Both the position numbers and the translations under genes were made by a program. 64,000 bases of DNA from Algoriphagus sp. TR-M9. Lineage in GTDB: Bacteria > Bacteroidota > Bacteroidia > Cytophagales > Cyclobacteriaceae. The notes under the pieces are model-generated. The model was not told the DNA's origin. It was given only the letters and a program-made list of their open reading frames with translations, and searched no databases. Shown one piece after another: positions 8,604 through 15,831 of this stretch (within the stretch, counting starts at the first letter, position 1; the number at the start of each line of letters is the position of its first letter). The stretch covers positions 4,460,501-4,524,500 of the forward strand of contig NZ_CP115160.1 in assembly GCF_027594545.1 (NCBI RefSeq), in the 5' to 3' direction.

Positions 8604-10082
8604 TTAAGAAAATTCTTTGGTCACCTCACCAGCCACTACCTGTCCTGATATCAAGGAGGGGGGCACTCCCGGCCCTGGTACGGTCAACTGCCCCGTATAG
8701 AACAGGTTTTTCGTCTTTTTGTTTTTCAACGATGGTTTTAAAAGGGCTGTTTGCTTTAAGGTATTGGCCAGTCCGTAGGCATTTCCCTTGTAGGCATGAT
8801 AGTCGGTTTTGAAATCTGAGTGGGCATAAGATCTTTTGTAAATCACATGAGACCTAATCTCCTGCCCTGTGATTTTTTCCAGCCTTTCCATGATGAGATT
8901 GTAGTATTTTTCCCGCATCTCCTCGGAGTCTTCCAGATCCGGAGCCAAAGGGATCAGCAAAAACAAATTCTCCATATTCTCAGGAGCCACTGTACTGTCC
9001 GTAATGGAAGGAACGCAGGCATAGAATAAGGGCGCTTCTGGCCATCTGGGATGGGTGTAGATGGCGTCTGCATGAGGCCCCAGCGGCTCATCAAAGAAAA
9101 GATTGTGGTGGCGCAGGTTCTTTAGTTTTTTGTCAACTCCTAGGTAAAAAAGCAAACTAGAGGGTGCCAGTACGCGCTTATTCCAATATTCCTCCGTGTA
9201 ATTGCTGTATTTTGGGTTGATCAGGTGTTGATCTACATGATGGTAATCTGCACCGGCTATCACCACATCTGCATCGATTCGCTCTCCAGATACCAAGCGT
9301 ATTCTACGGGCTACTGCATTTTCGATTTCGATTTCTTCTACTTCGGTGTTATACCGGAATTCCACTCCTTTTTCCTCGGCCAGAGTCACCATCCCTTTGA
9401 TGATTTCATGCATGCCGCCTTTAGGGTACCAGGTGCCCAAGGCGATATCTGCATAGTTCATTAAGCTGTAGAGCGCAGGAATATTTTCGGCCGTTTCTCC
9501 AAGGAACAGCACGGGAAACTCCATCAGACGGATGATTTTTTCAGATTTGAAAAATTTCCGAACATGAGCGGACATGGACTGGGAAATATCCATGCGCATG
9601 ACATCTTTAAAGAGCGAAATGGAGGCAAATTCCTTCAGGGAGCGACTGGGTTTTTTGACCAGATCGTGGATTCCTACTTGGTATTTGTATTTGGCTTGGG
9701 CCAAAAAAAGATCCAATTGAGCGGCAGCTCCAGGCTCTATTTCCTCCAGTTTGGCTTTGAATTCAGAGAGATTGGCTGGTATGTCCAAAATGTCATCCTG
9801 ACCATAAACCACCGAATAGGAAGGATCCAGCCGTATTAATTCGTAGTAGTCTTCGGGCTTTTTGCCAAAGTGGGAAAAATAGTCTTCAAAAACGTCCGGC
9901 ATCCAGTACCAGCTCGGCCCCATGTCAAAAGTAAAACCATTGGATTCAAACTTTCTGGCTCGGCCTCCTGGAGATTCGTTTTTTTCCAGGAGGGTCACTG
10001 AAAAGCCGTTTTTTGCCAAGTGGGTGGCTGCGGAGATTCCTGCAAAGCCGGCTCCTATGACCACCGCGTGTTTTTGCTTCAT
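8604..10082 (-). CDS. crtI: phytoene desaturase
   Basis: A 492-residue CrtI-type FAD-dependent desaturase. The Rossmann dinucleotide site is at the N-terminus (GAGFAGISAATHLA near 11-24, then EKNESPGGRAR). The C-terminal CrtI signature PGPGVPPSLISGQVVAGE is complete. It converts phytoene to lycopene. It is the only desaturase in the cluster, so if the pigment has a 3',4'-desaturated end, either this enzyme performs it or a crtD-like gene lies elsewhere. The start is 4 bp after the sigma-factor gene. Confidence 0.95.
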   Translation of the reverse strand: MKQKHAVVIGAGFAGISAATHLAKNGFSVTLLEKNESPGGRARKFESNGFTFDMGPSWYWMPDVFEDYFSHFGKKPEDYYELIRLDPSYSVVYGQDDILDIPANLSEFKAKLEEIEPGAAAQLDLFLAQAKYKYQVGIHDLVKKPSRSLKEFASISLFKDVMRMDISQSMSAHVRKFFKSEKIIRLMEFPVLFLGETAENIPALYSLMNYADIALGTWYPKGGMHEIIKGMVTLAEEKGVEFRYNTEVEEIEIENAVARRIRLVSGERIDADVVIAGADYHHVDQHLINPKYSNYTEEYWNKRVLAPSSLLFYLGVDKKLKNLRHHNLFFDEPLGPHADAIYTHPRWPEAPLFYACVPSITDSTVAPENMENLFLLIPLAPDLEDSEEMREKYYNLIMERLEKITGQEIRSHVIYKRSYAHSDFKTDYHAYKGNAYGLANTLKQTALLKPSLKNKKTKNLFYTGQLTVPGPGVPPSLISGQVVAGEVTKEFS

Positions 10083-10086
10083 TTGC

Positions 10087-10599
10087 TTAATTGATATGCT
10101 TGTAAACCTTCAAATCTTGCTTGAGGTATTTACGGGCAATATGAATTCTATTTTTCACAGTTCCAATCGGGATAGAAAGGCGATCTGCGATCTCATGATA
10201 CTTGAAGCCCCTGTAATAGAGTAAAAACGGGGTGCTGAACATATCGTCTAGTCTGTCTATGGCTTCATAAATATCCTCAATCGCAAAGTCTCCATAGACA
10301 TTATTTTCAATCAGAGAATCGCTGGAGTTGATATAGTGAAGATTGTCCGTGGTATCCACAAAGGTGTTGCGACGCACCATTTTCTGATAGTTGGTGATGA
10401 AGGTATTCTTCATGATGGTGTAAAGCCATGCTTTCAGATTAGTGCCTTCGGCAAACTTATCCTGGTTGGTGTAGGCTTTGACCATGGTGTCCTGGAGCAG
10501 GTCATTGGCGTCATCCAAATCTCTGGTCAGCTTTAATGCAAAAGGCTTTAGAACACCTGATAGTTGATTGAGTGAGTAACTGAATTCTACTGATGTCAT
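10087..10599 (-). CDS. ECF-type RNA polymerase sigma factor
   Basis: A 170-residue sigma-70 family factor with region 2 (LTRDLDDANDLLQDTMVKAY) and region 4 (YHEIADRLSIPIGTVKNRI) and little else, as in ECF sigmas. I start it at the ATG at 10599; the longer reading starts at a TTG that is part of the promoter -7 element. It is the first gene of the crtI-crtB-crtY-ispH-crtW unit. No anti-sigma gene is adjacent, unlike CarQ/CarR. Control is therefore more likely by the MerR/B12 protein encoded just upstream, at the operator array. Confidence 0.9.
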   Translation of the reverse strand: MTSVEFSYSLNQLSGVLKPFALKLTRDLDDANDLLQDTMVKAYTNQDKFAEGTNLKAWLYTIMKNTFITNYQKMVRRNTFVDTTDNLHYINSSDSLIENNVYGDFAIEDIYEAIDRLDDMFSTPFLLYYRGFKYHEIADRLSIPIGTVKNRIHIARKYLKQDLKVYKHIN

Positions 10600-10613
10600 G
10601 GCTTTGTGGTTTT

Positions 10614-10685
10614 GTTTAATCAAACGTACAGATAGTTAAACGGAATTACAAGAAAATGTTTAGCGAAACTGTAAAAAGATTAAAC
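10614..10685. promoter_or_regulatory. 22-bp-phased half-site array over the sigma-crt promoter
   Basis: Four GTTTAA-like hexamers lie at 10614-10619 (GTTTAA), 10636-10641 (TTAAAC), 10658-10663 (GTTTAG) and 10680-10685 (TTAAAC). Their centres are exactly 22 bp apart and orientations alternate. The outer pair forms a perfect 11-bp inverted repeat (10611-10621 and 10678-10688). The array brackets the promoter. I infer it is the operator of the CarH-like MerR protein. Confidence 0.5.
10621..10652 (-). promoter_or_regulatory. Bacteroidota-type promoter of the sigma-crt operon
   Basis: On the minus strand, TACGTTTG (10628-10621) matches the -7 consensus TAnnTTTG exactly. CTTG (10652-10649) serves as the -33 element with a 20-nt spacer. 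Transcription would start about 15 nt before the ATG at 10599, giving a very short leader. Confidence 0.65.
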
Positions 10686-10747
10686 AAAAAAGTTTCTGTA
10701 TCTTATGATATTACGCCATAAAGCTGGTTTAAATGATTTTTGGGCAC

Positions 10748-10783
10748 AAAAAAAGCATTCTGGCTAAGAATGCTTTTGTTTAA
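10748..10783 (-). terminator. terminator of the merR unit
   Basis: A hairpin with stems AAAAGCATTC (10751-10760) and GAATGCTTTT (10768-10777) is followed on the minus strand by a run of T. It lies just after merR and separates the cruF-crtZ-merR unit from the sigma-crt unit. Confidence 0.75.
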
Positions 10784-10799
10784 TTTTTTTTGAAAAATT

Positions 10800-11690
10800 C
10801 TAAACAATCTCTTGTTCCATTTCCAAAAGGACCTGTTTAATCTCCTTGGCGTAGGTGAGCAGTCGGATATTCGTAGGGATTTGCACGGGTTGCTCTAAAG
10901 TTTGAAGTCCTGTTACAAAGATTTCACTTTGCGAAAATTCATGACTTAGCCAGTTGACGTATTCCTGTACTCCATCACCTGCAGGCGCTGAGGTAATGAT
11001 AGTCAGCAAGAAGTCAGGTTTCTGAAGTTTGTACACTGAGAGCAGGTCTTCCTGTGGGGTGCTTTGACCTAGGTAGATGACTTTATGCCCGTGCTTTTTG
11101 ATCAAGTAAGAGCTGAAAAGCAAGGAGAGCTCGTGCAGCTCACCTTCAGGAAGGAAAAGCATAAAAGTTTTGCCTGAGTATCCATTTACCTGTCCGTCTA
11201 TCGCTACTATAAGTTTCTGCCGGATCAAGTTGGAGATGAAATGTTCCTGTGCGGGATTGATAGCACCTGTTTGCCAGAGAATCCCGATTTTCGAAAGAAA
11301 AGGATAGATGATATTGAGTACAGTATCCTCAAAGCCCAGTTTCAGGATATTGGTGGAGAGTACTTTTTCAAATCTTTCCTCGTCCATCTCTACCATACAG
11401 ATAGTCAGTGCCTGGATTTGGTCATTATGATCGGTAGACTGGTCTGTGAGCTTGATGATTTCTTGGGAAATGTCCGTTTTGGACATGGCAGCTATCTTAC
11501 TGATCTTTATGCCATGGGCATTGAGCATGGCTACGTTGAGGATGAGTTTGAGATCTGCATCGTCATAATAGCGGATATTGGTCTCTGTCCTTTTTGGGCA
11601 AAGTAGCTTATACCGCTGCTCCCAGATTCTCAGGGTATGCGCCTTGATTCCGGATAGTTGTTCTAGATCTTTGATAGAATAATTGCTCAC
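10800..11690 (-). CDS. MerR-family regulator with cobalamin-binding domain (CarH/LitR-like)
   Basis: A 296-residue protein with a MerR winged helix at 1-70 (SIKDLEQLSGIKAHTLRIWEQR), a B12 cap helical domain, and a Rossmann-type B12-binding domain from about 174. The cap has the W-x9-EH motif of CarH photoreceptors: Trp139 and Glu149-His150. The axial-ligand motif is PEGELHEL with His186. In Thermus CarH the residue after the Trp is the His that ligates cobalt in the light state; here it is Gln140. The gene overlaps crtZ by 4 bp. It probably represses carotenoid genes in the dark through adenosylcobalamin. Confidence 0.85.
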   Translation of the reverse strand: MSNYSIKDLEQLSGIKAHTLRIWEQRYKLLCPKRTETNIRYYDDADLKLILNVAMLNAHGIKISKIAAMSKTDISQEIIKLTDQSTDHNDQIQALTICMVEMDEERFEKVLSTNILKLGFEDTVLNIIYPFLSKIGILWQTGAINPAQEHFISNLIRQKLIVAIDGQVNGYSGKTFMLFLPEGELHELSLLFSSYLIKKHGHKVIYLGQSTPQEDLLSVYKLQKPDFLLTIITSAPAGDGVQEYVNWLSHEFSQSEIFVTGLQTLEQPVQIPTNIRLLTYAKEIKQVLLEMEQEIV

Positions 11691-12133
11691 CTTTCTTTCT
11701 GCTTAAAATATTTCCTAGGTACCAGGAATAGTCCAAATGATACCGCTCCGTCTCTTTTTCTACTTTGATGATGCGCTTGGTGTGCCTTCAATATTCCTTT
11801 CAAAAAGCCACTTTTGGGTCTGTCCAGCCACTTCACCCTCCTATGGATCAAGACATCGTGTAGGAAGAAATACAGCATTCCGTAGGTGCTGATCCCCGTT
11901 CCCATCCAAAATCTATAATCCAATTCTCCTACTCCCAGCACTATCAGAAGTACAGCAATACCTCCAAATAATAGTGAAAAGAGATCGTTCAACTCGAAAA
12001 AAGAATTGGAGTGCTCATGGTGTGTTCTGTGAATCATCCAAAGTGGCCCGTGCATTAAATACTTATGTATGGCCCAACCGGAGACTTCCATCAAAACAAA
12101 CCCGAGCAAGAAAAAACCAATTGCTTCAATCAT
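11687..12133 (-). CDS. crtZ: beta-carotene hydroxylase (CrtZ-type)
   Basis: About 148 residues from the ATG at 12133; an upstream TTG at 12202 is possible but adds an unlikely N-terminus. It is a membrane di-iron hydroxylase with histidine clusters HKYLMH, HRTHHEH, HDVLIHRR and KAHQAHH, the CrtZ pattern, and hydroxylates C-3 of the beta ring. The stop overlaps the ATG of merR (ATGA), which means the light regulator and the hydroxylase are co-translated. Confidence 0.88.
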   Translation of the reverse strand: MIEAIGFFLLGFVLMEVSGWAIHKYLMHGPLWMIHRTHHEHSNSFFELNDLFSLLFGGIAVLLIVLGVGELDYRFWMGTGISTYGMLYFFLHDVLIHRRVKWLDRPKSGFLKGILKAHQAHHQSRKRDGAVSFGLFLVPRKYFKQKER

Positions 12134-12203
12134 CACACATACAACCTTAGGGTTTCCAATTTGTTTTTCAATAATTAAAGAGCGGCTGATTTTCAGGAGC
12201 AAA

Positions 12204-12872
12204 TTATAGCTCCAGGGTAAAATTCAGCACCGTAAAAAAGAGTGTCATGGCTACCAACATGAAGGCTGCCAGCGGGTTACTCTTCTCAAAATTACCCTTT
12301 CTGAAGATATAATGTATCAGAAAAGCCACCGCAAACCAAGTTAGGTAGTTTTCGGCAGGAATAATGTCAAACTTCCAGTACCAGAAATCCAATGCCACGG
12401 CCACGGGTTCCATGATGTAATCCAAGGCCGTCATGGCCGCAGCTCCCAGAAATGCAGCGTAGAGATCATTATCAGTGACCTTATAAAAAACCGAACCGGT
12501 AAGGTAAACCAGAATGAACCAGTTGACTCCGATCACGATGGGAACCTCCCAAAGCTTTGGCCCCAAAGTCTCTCCATATACATAGTCACCAAAGATATAG
12601 CCGGTATGGATTCCAATCAGCTCTGCACCAAACCCCAGCCAAAATGCTGCCGTGGCAAAGATGGGAAATGCCTCATTCCAGCCCCGGTGAAAGCCCAAGA
12701 GCAGTGCCAAAGAAAGCAGCAGCTGAGCAGGAGTTAACAGCAGAAAATACTCCCTATACTCCGGTATACTCAGCCCCACTGCGCCTACACCGTACAGGGC
12801 TACCACCACGATCTTAGCAATAACCAATTGCTTATTCTGGGCCTTTGGTGGAGGCTGGGCTATTTTATGCAT
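12204..12872 (-). CDS. cruF: carotenoid biosynthesis membrane protein (CruF-type 1',2'-hydratase)
   Basis: A 222-residue polytopic protein with about six helices. Conserved acidic motifs include FGAELIGIHTGYIFGDY, DYIMEPVAVALDFWYW and PVVIGVNW-like segments, as in the DUF422/CruF family that hydrates the psi end of acyclic or monocyclic carotenoids. It is the first gene of the unit with crtZ and merR. Together with one cyclised end from CrtY, a 1'-hydroxy psi end fits flexixanthin-type products. The biochemical assignment is by family. Confidence 0.75.
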   Translation of the reverse strand: MHKIAQPPPKAQNKQLVIAKIVVVALYGVGAVGLSIPEYREYFLLLTPAQLLLSLALLLGFHRGWNEAFPIFATAAFWLGFGAELIGIHTGYIFGDYVYGETLGPKLWEVPIVIGVNWFILVYLTGSVFYKVTDNDLYAAFLGAAAMTALDYIMEPVAVALDFWYWKFDIIPAENYLTWFAVAFLIHYIFRKGNFEKSNPLAAFMLVAMTLFFTVLNFTLEL

Positions 12873-12923
12873 AATTTTGGGAGCTTTGGTACGGGTATAT
12901 TCTATTATTCGTTCTGGGATTCC

Positions 12924-12931
12924 TAACTTTG
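12924..12931 (+). promoter_or_regulatory. possible -7 element for the DUF4286 gene
   Basis: TAACTTTG at 12924-12931 matches TAnnTTTG exactly and lies 53 bases before the ATG at 12984. No good -33 TTG is present at the expected distance, so the call is weak. Confidence 0.35.
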
Positions 12932-12983
12932 AATCCTCAAATCTGTTTGCAAAAAAACGAAATTCCAGCTAAAATCCCCCGAT

Positions 12984-13289
12984 ATGATTCTATACAACGT
13001 CACATTCACCGTCGCCAATGAAGTAGAAGAAGATTTTGTGCAGTGGATGAAAAGCACCCATATACCCGATATTTTTGCTACGGGAATGTTTCTGGAGCAC
13101 AAGTTTTTCCGCTTGCTGAATAGCCCTGATGACAGTGTTACGAATTATAGTCTGCAGTTTTATGCGGCAAGCACAAAGAAGCTGATCGAATACGAAAGCA
13201 GATTTGCCCATGAGTTGCGCTACGAAACGCAGGCCAGATATGGTGAAAAGGCAATGCCCTTTCGTACCCTGATGGAATTGGTGGAGTAG
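12984..13289 (+). CDS. DUF4286 family protein
   Basis: A 101-residue cytoplasmic protein beginning MILYNVTFTVANEVEEDF and containing WMKSTHIPDIFATGMF. This is the small ferredoxin-like-fold DUF4286 family found throughout Bacteroidota. Its function is unknown. It is divergent from cruF. The hairpin repeat array starts only about 10 bp after its stop codon, so the array was inserted at the very end of the gene. Confidence 0.8.
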   Translation: MILYNVTFTVANEVEEDFVQWMKSTHIPDIFATGMFLEHKFFRLLNSPDDSVTNYSLQFYAASTKKLIEYESRFAHELRYETQARYGEKAMPFRTLMELVE

Positions 13290-13298
13290 GTGAAAATA

Positions 13299-13795
13299 GG
13301 CGCCCCACTCGGGGCTTCCGTGCAGGTCTTGCTACAATGCCCCCCGGCTTTGCCGAGGGTTATGAATAGTCGCAACCCTTCGGGTTTTTCGCATAGCTAA
13401 TCCGCTACAAATCACGGTAGAGATTAAAAAGCTAGTTTAGTTGTTAACCAGCTCCAAAGGAGCCAAACCATTCATGACCCTGTATGCAGTGCAGGGCACA
13501 GGAAACCAGTAAACCAAGGAGCCCTGAAAGGGTGAAACTTAGGCGTTTCGCCCCATTCGGGGCTTCCATGCAGGTTTTGTCCCAATACCCCCCGGCTTTG
13601 CCGAGGGTTATGAATAGTCGCAACCCTTCGGGTTTTTTGCATAGCTAATCTGCTACAAATCACTGTAGAGATTAAAAAGCTAGTTTAGTTGTTACCCAGC
13701 TCCAAAGGAGCCAAACCATTCATGACCCTGTACGCAGTGCAGGGAACCAAGAGTAATGAAATGGATGAGCCCTGAAAGGGCGGAACTTTTACCAA
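13299..13795. repeat. hairpin-repeat array, left block (units 1-2)
   Basis: Two tandem copies of a ~248 bp unit begin with the hairpin GCCCC-NNTC-GGGGC at 13302 and 13550. Within each unit six short hairpins follow: GCCCC/GGGGC, CCCCGGC/GCCGAGGG, AACCC/GGGTT, GCTCC/GGAGC, an imperfect CCCTG/CAGGG and CCCT/AGGG. Unit 2 ends at a longer GCCCT/GGGC hairpin, directly upstream of the Y1 transposase gene. Short ORFs in the repeats are not genes. Confidence 0.9.
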
Positions 13796-13832
13796 AAAAA
13801 CTTAACTTCCTTAAAGCAAACTTTTTAAAAAA

Positions 13833-14279
13833 ATGACTTCTTACCGACAAATGTATTATCACGTCATATTTCATACTAAGAGGAACAAGCCTTCCTTAAA
13901 TTCAGACTGCAAGGACGTTTACAACTATTTATGGGGAATAGTTAAAAACAAAAAATCAAAACTTTATCAAATCAATGGGATTGAAAACCATATTCATTTG
14001 CTGGTGGATATCCACCCCACAAATGCTGTTGCAGATTTCATGCAGGATTTAAAAGCCTATTCAAGTGCTTGGATTAAAAAATCAAAAGCACATCCAAATT
14101 TTACAGGTTGGGCAGACGGATATGGATGCTTTACCTGTTCCATTCATGAAAAGGATAGATTAATAAATTACATCAAGGGACAAAAGGAACATCACAAAAC
14201 AGAAACCTTTGAGGATGAGTATCGAAGGATTTTAATTGAAAATGGAATTGAGATTGATGAAAGGTATTTTTTGAAATAG
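13833..14279 (+). CDS. tnpA: IS200/RAYT-type Y1 transposase
   Basis: A 148-residue HUH single-strand transposase. The metal-binding HUH motif is NHIHLL with His53 and His55. The catalytic tyrosine is Tyr113 in YIKGQ, where the helix residue Gln117 follows. Length and start (MTSYRQMYYHVIFH) match IS200/IS605 TnpA and REP-associated tyrosine transposases. It is intact and sits at the junction of two repeat units, bracketed by a GCCCT/GGGC hairpin upstream and a GCCCC/GGGGC hairpin downstream. No TnpB/IscB gene accompanies it. I infer it made, or is a relic of, the repeat array. Confidence 0.9.
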   Translation: MTSYRQMYYHVIFHTKRNKPSLNSDCKDVYNYLWGIVKNKKSKLYQINGIENHIHLLVDIHPTNAVADFMQDLKAYSSAWIKKSKAHPNFTGWADGYGCFTCSIHEKDRLINYIKGQKEHHKTETFEDEYRRILIENGIEIDERYFLK

Positions 14280-14882
14280 AAAGTAGTTTCGCCCCATTCG
14301 GGGCTTCCGTGCAGGTTTTGCTACAATGCCCCCCGGCTTTGCCGAGGGTTATGAATAGTCGCAACCCTTCGGGTTTTTTGCATAGCTAATCCGCTACAAA
14401 TCACTGTAGAGATTAAAAAGCTAGTTTAGTTGTTAACCAGCTCCAAAGGAGCCTAACCATTCACGAGCCTGTACGCAGTGCAGGGTACATACAGGAAACT
14501 AGTAAACAAAGGAGCCCTGAAAGGGTGAAACTTAGGCGTTTCGCCCCATTCGGGGCTTCCATGCAGGTTTTGTCCCAATACCCCCCGGCTTTGCCGAGGG
14601 TTATGAATAGTCGCAACCCTTCGGGTTTTTTGCATAGCTAATCCGCTACAAATCACTGTAGAGATTATAAAGCTAGTTTAGTTGTTAACCAGCTCCAAAG
14701 GAGCCTAACCATTCACGAGCCTGTACGCAGTGCAGGGTACATACAGGAAACCAGTAAACAAAGGAGCCCTGAAAGGGTGAAACTTAGGCGTTTCGCCCCA
14801 CTCGGGGCTGCCATCCAGGTTTTGTCCCAATGCCCCCCAGCTTTGCCGAGGGTTATGAATAGTCGCAACCCTTCGGGTTTTT

Positions 14883-14952
14883 CCTCCTGTGCATTTAATT
14901 TTCAGGTATGAATTACCCAAGAATAGGATTTAATGAAGTGCTTCGTTTTTTT
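14883..14952. repeat. type-B central module, copy 1
   Basis: A 70-bp segment beginning CCTCCTGTGCATTTAATTTT replaces the usual ~60-bp central module between the AACCC/GGGTT and GCTCC/GGAGC hairpins of unit 5. It is identical base for base to the copy at 15396-15465. Confidence 0.85.
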
Positions 14953-15395
14953 ACCAGCTCCAAAGGAGCCAAACCATTCATGACCCTGTATGCAGTGCAG
15001 GGCACAGGAAACCAGTAAACCAAGGAGCCCTGAAAGGGTGAAACTTAGGCGTTTCGCCCCATTCGGGGCTTCCGTGCAGGTCTTGCTACAATGCCCCCCG
15101 GCTTTGCCGAGGGTTATGAATAGTCGCAACCCTTCGGGTTTTTTGCATAGCTAATCCGCTACAAATCACTGTAGAGATTAAAAAGCTAGTTTAGTTGTTA
15201 ACCAGCTCCAAAGGAGCCTAACCATTCATGACCCTGTACGCAGTGCAGGGTACATACAGGAAACTAGTAAACAAAGGAGCCCTGAAAGGGTGAAACTTAG
15301 GCGTTTCGCCCCATTCGGGGCTTCCATTCAGGTTTTTTCTCAATGCCCCCCAGCTTTGCCGAGGGTTATGAATAGTCGCAACCCTTCGGGTTTTT

Positions 15396-15465
15396 CCTCC
15401 TGTGCATTTAATTTTCAGGTATGAATTACCCAAGAATAGGATTTAATGAAGTGCTTCGTTTTTTT
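15396..15465. repeat. type-B central module, copy 2
   Basis: The second copy of the 70-bp alternative module, in unit 7, is identical to the copy 513 bp upstream. The identity indicates recent duplication of a two-unit block. Confidence 0.85.
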
Positions 15466-15831
15466 ACCAGCTCCAAAGGAGCCAAACCATTCATGACCCT
15501 GTACGCAGTGCAGGGTACAGGAAACTAGTAAACAAAGGAGCCCTGAAAGGGTGAAACTTAGGCGTTTCGCCCCATTCGGGGCTTCCGTCCAGGTCTTGCT
15601 ACAATGCCCCCCGGCTTTGCCGAGGGTTATGAATAGTCGCAACCCTTCGGGTTTTTTGCATAGCTAATCCGCTACAAATCACGGTAGAGATTAAAAAGCT
15701 AGTTTAGCTTTCAGAGCCAAAGTATCACACCGCACATTAGTGTAATTCTCCACTAATTTTTTGAATAATTAACATTTAAGGGTCGGTTTTCACTTACAGT
15801 TTTTTTAGTTTTATAGCTAACCCTCCTGTAA

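Larger units (their letters stand above)
14287..15712. repeat. hairpin-repeat array, right block (units 3-8)
   Basis: Six tandem units start with GCCCC hairpins at 14291, 14543, 14795, 15056, 15308 and 15569, giving periods of 252, 252, 261, 252 and 261 bp. Units 5 and 7 carry a different central module (type B). The order of central modules in units 3-8 is A-A-B-A-B-A, so units 5-6 and 7-8 form a 513-bp higher-order duplication. Unit 8 is truncated after its central module at about 15709. Confidence 0.9.

Noticed and set aside
13472..15642. Several 60-75-residue minus-strand frames with repeated protein sequences
   Set aside because: They are read through the hairpin repeats, recur with the repeat period, and have no start signals or independent coding features.
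13299..15712. Repeat array as a CRISPR locus
   Set aside because: Units are about 250 bp, nearly identical over the full length, with no unique spacers and no cas genes.
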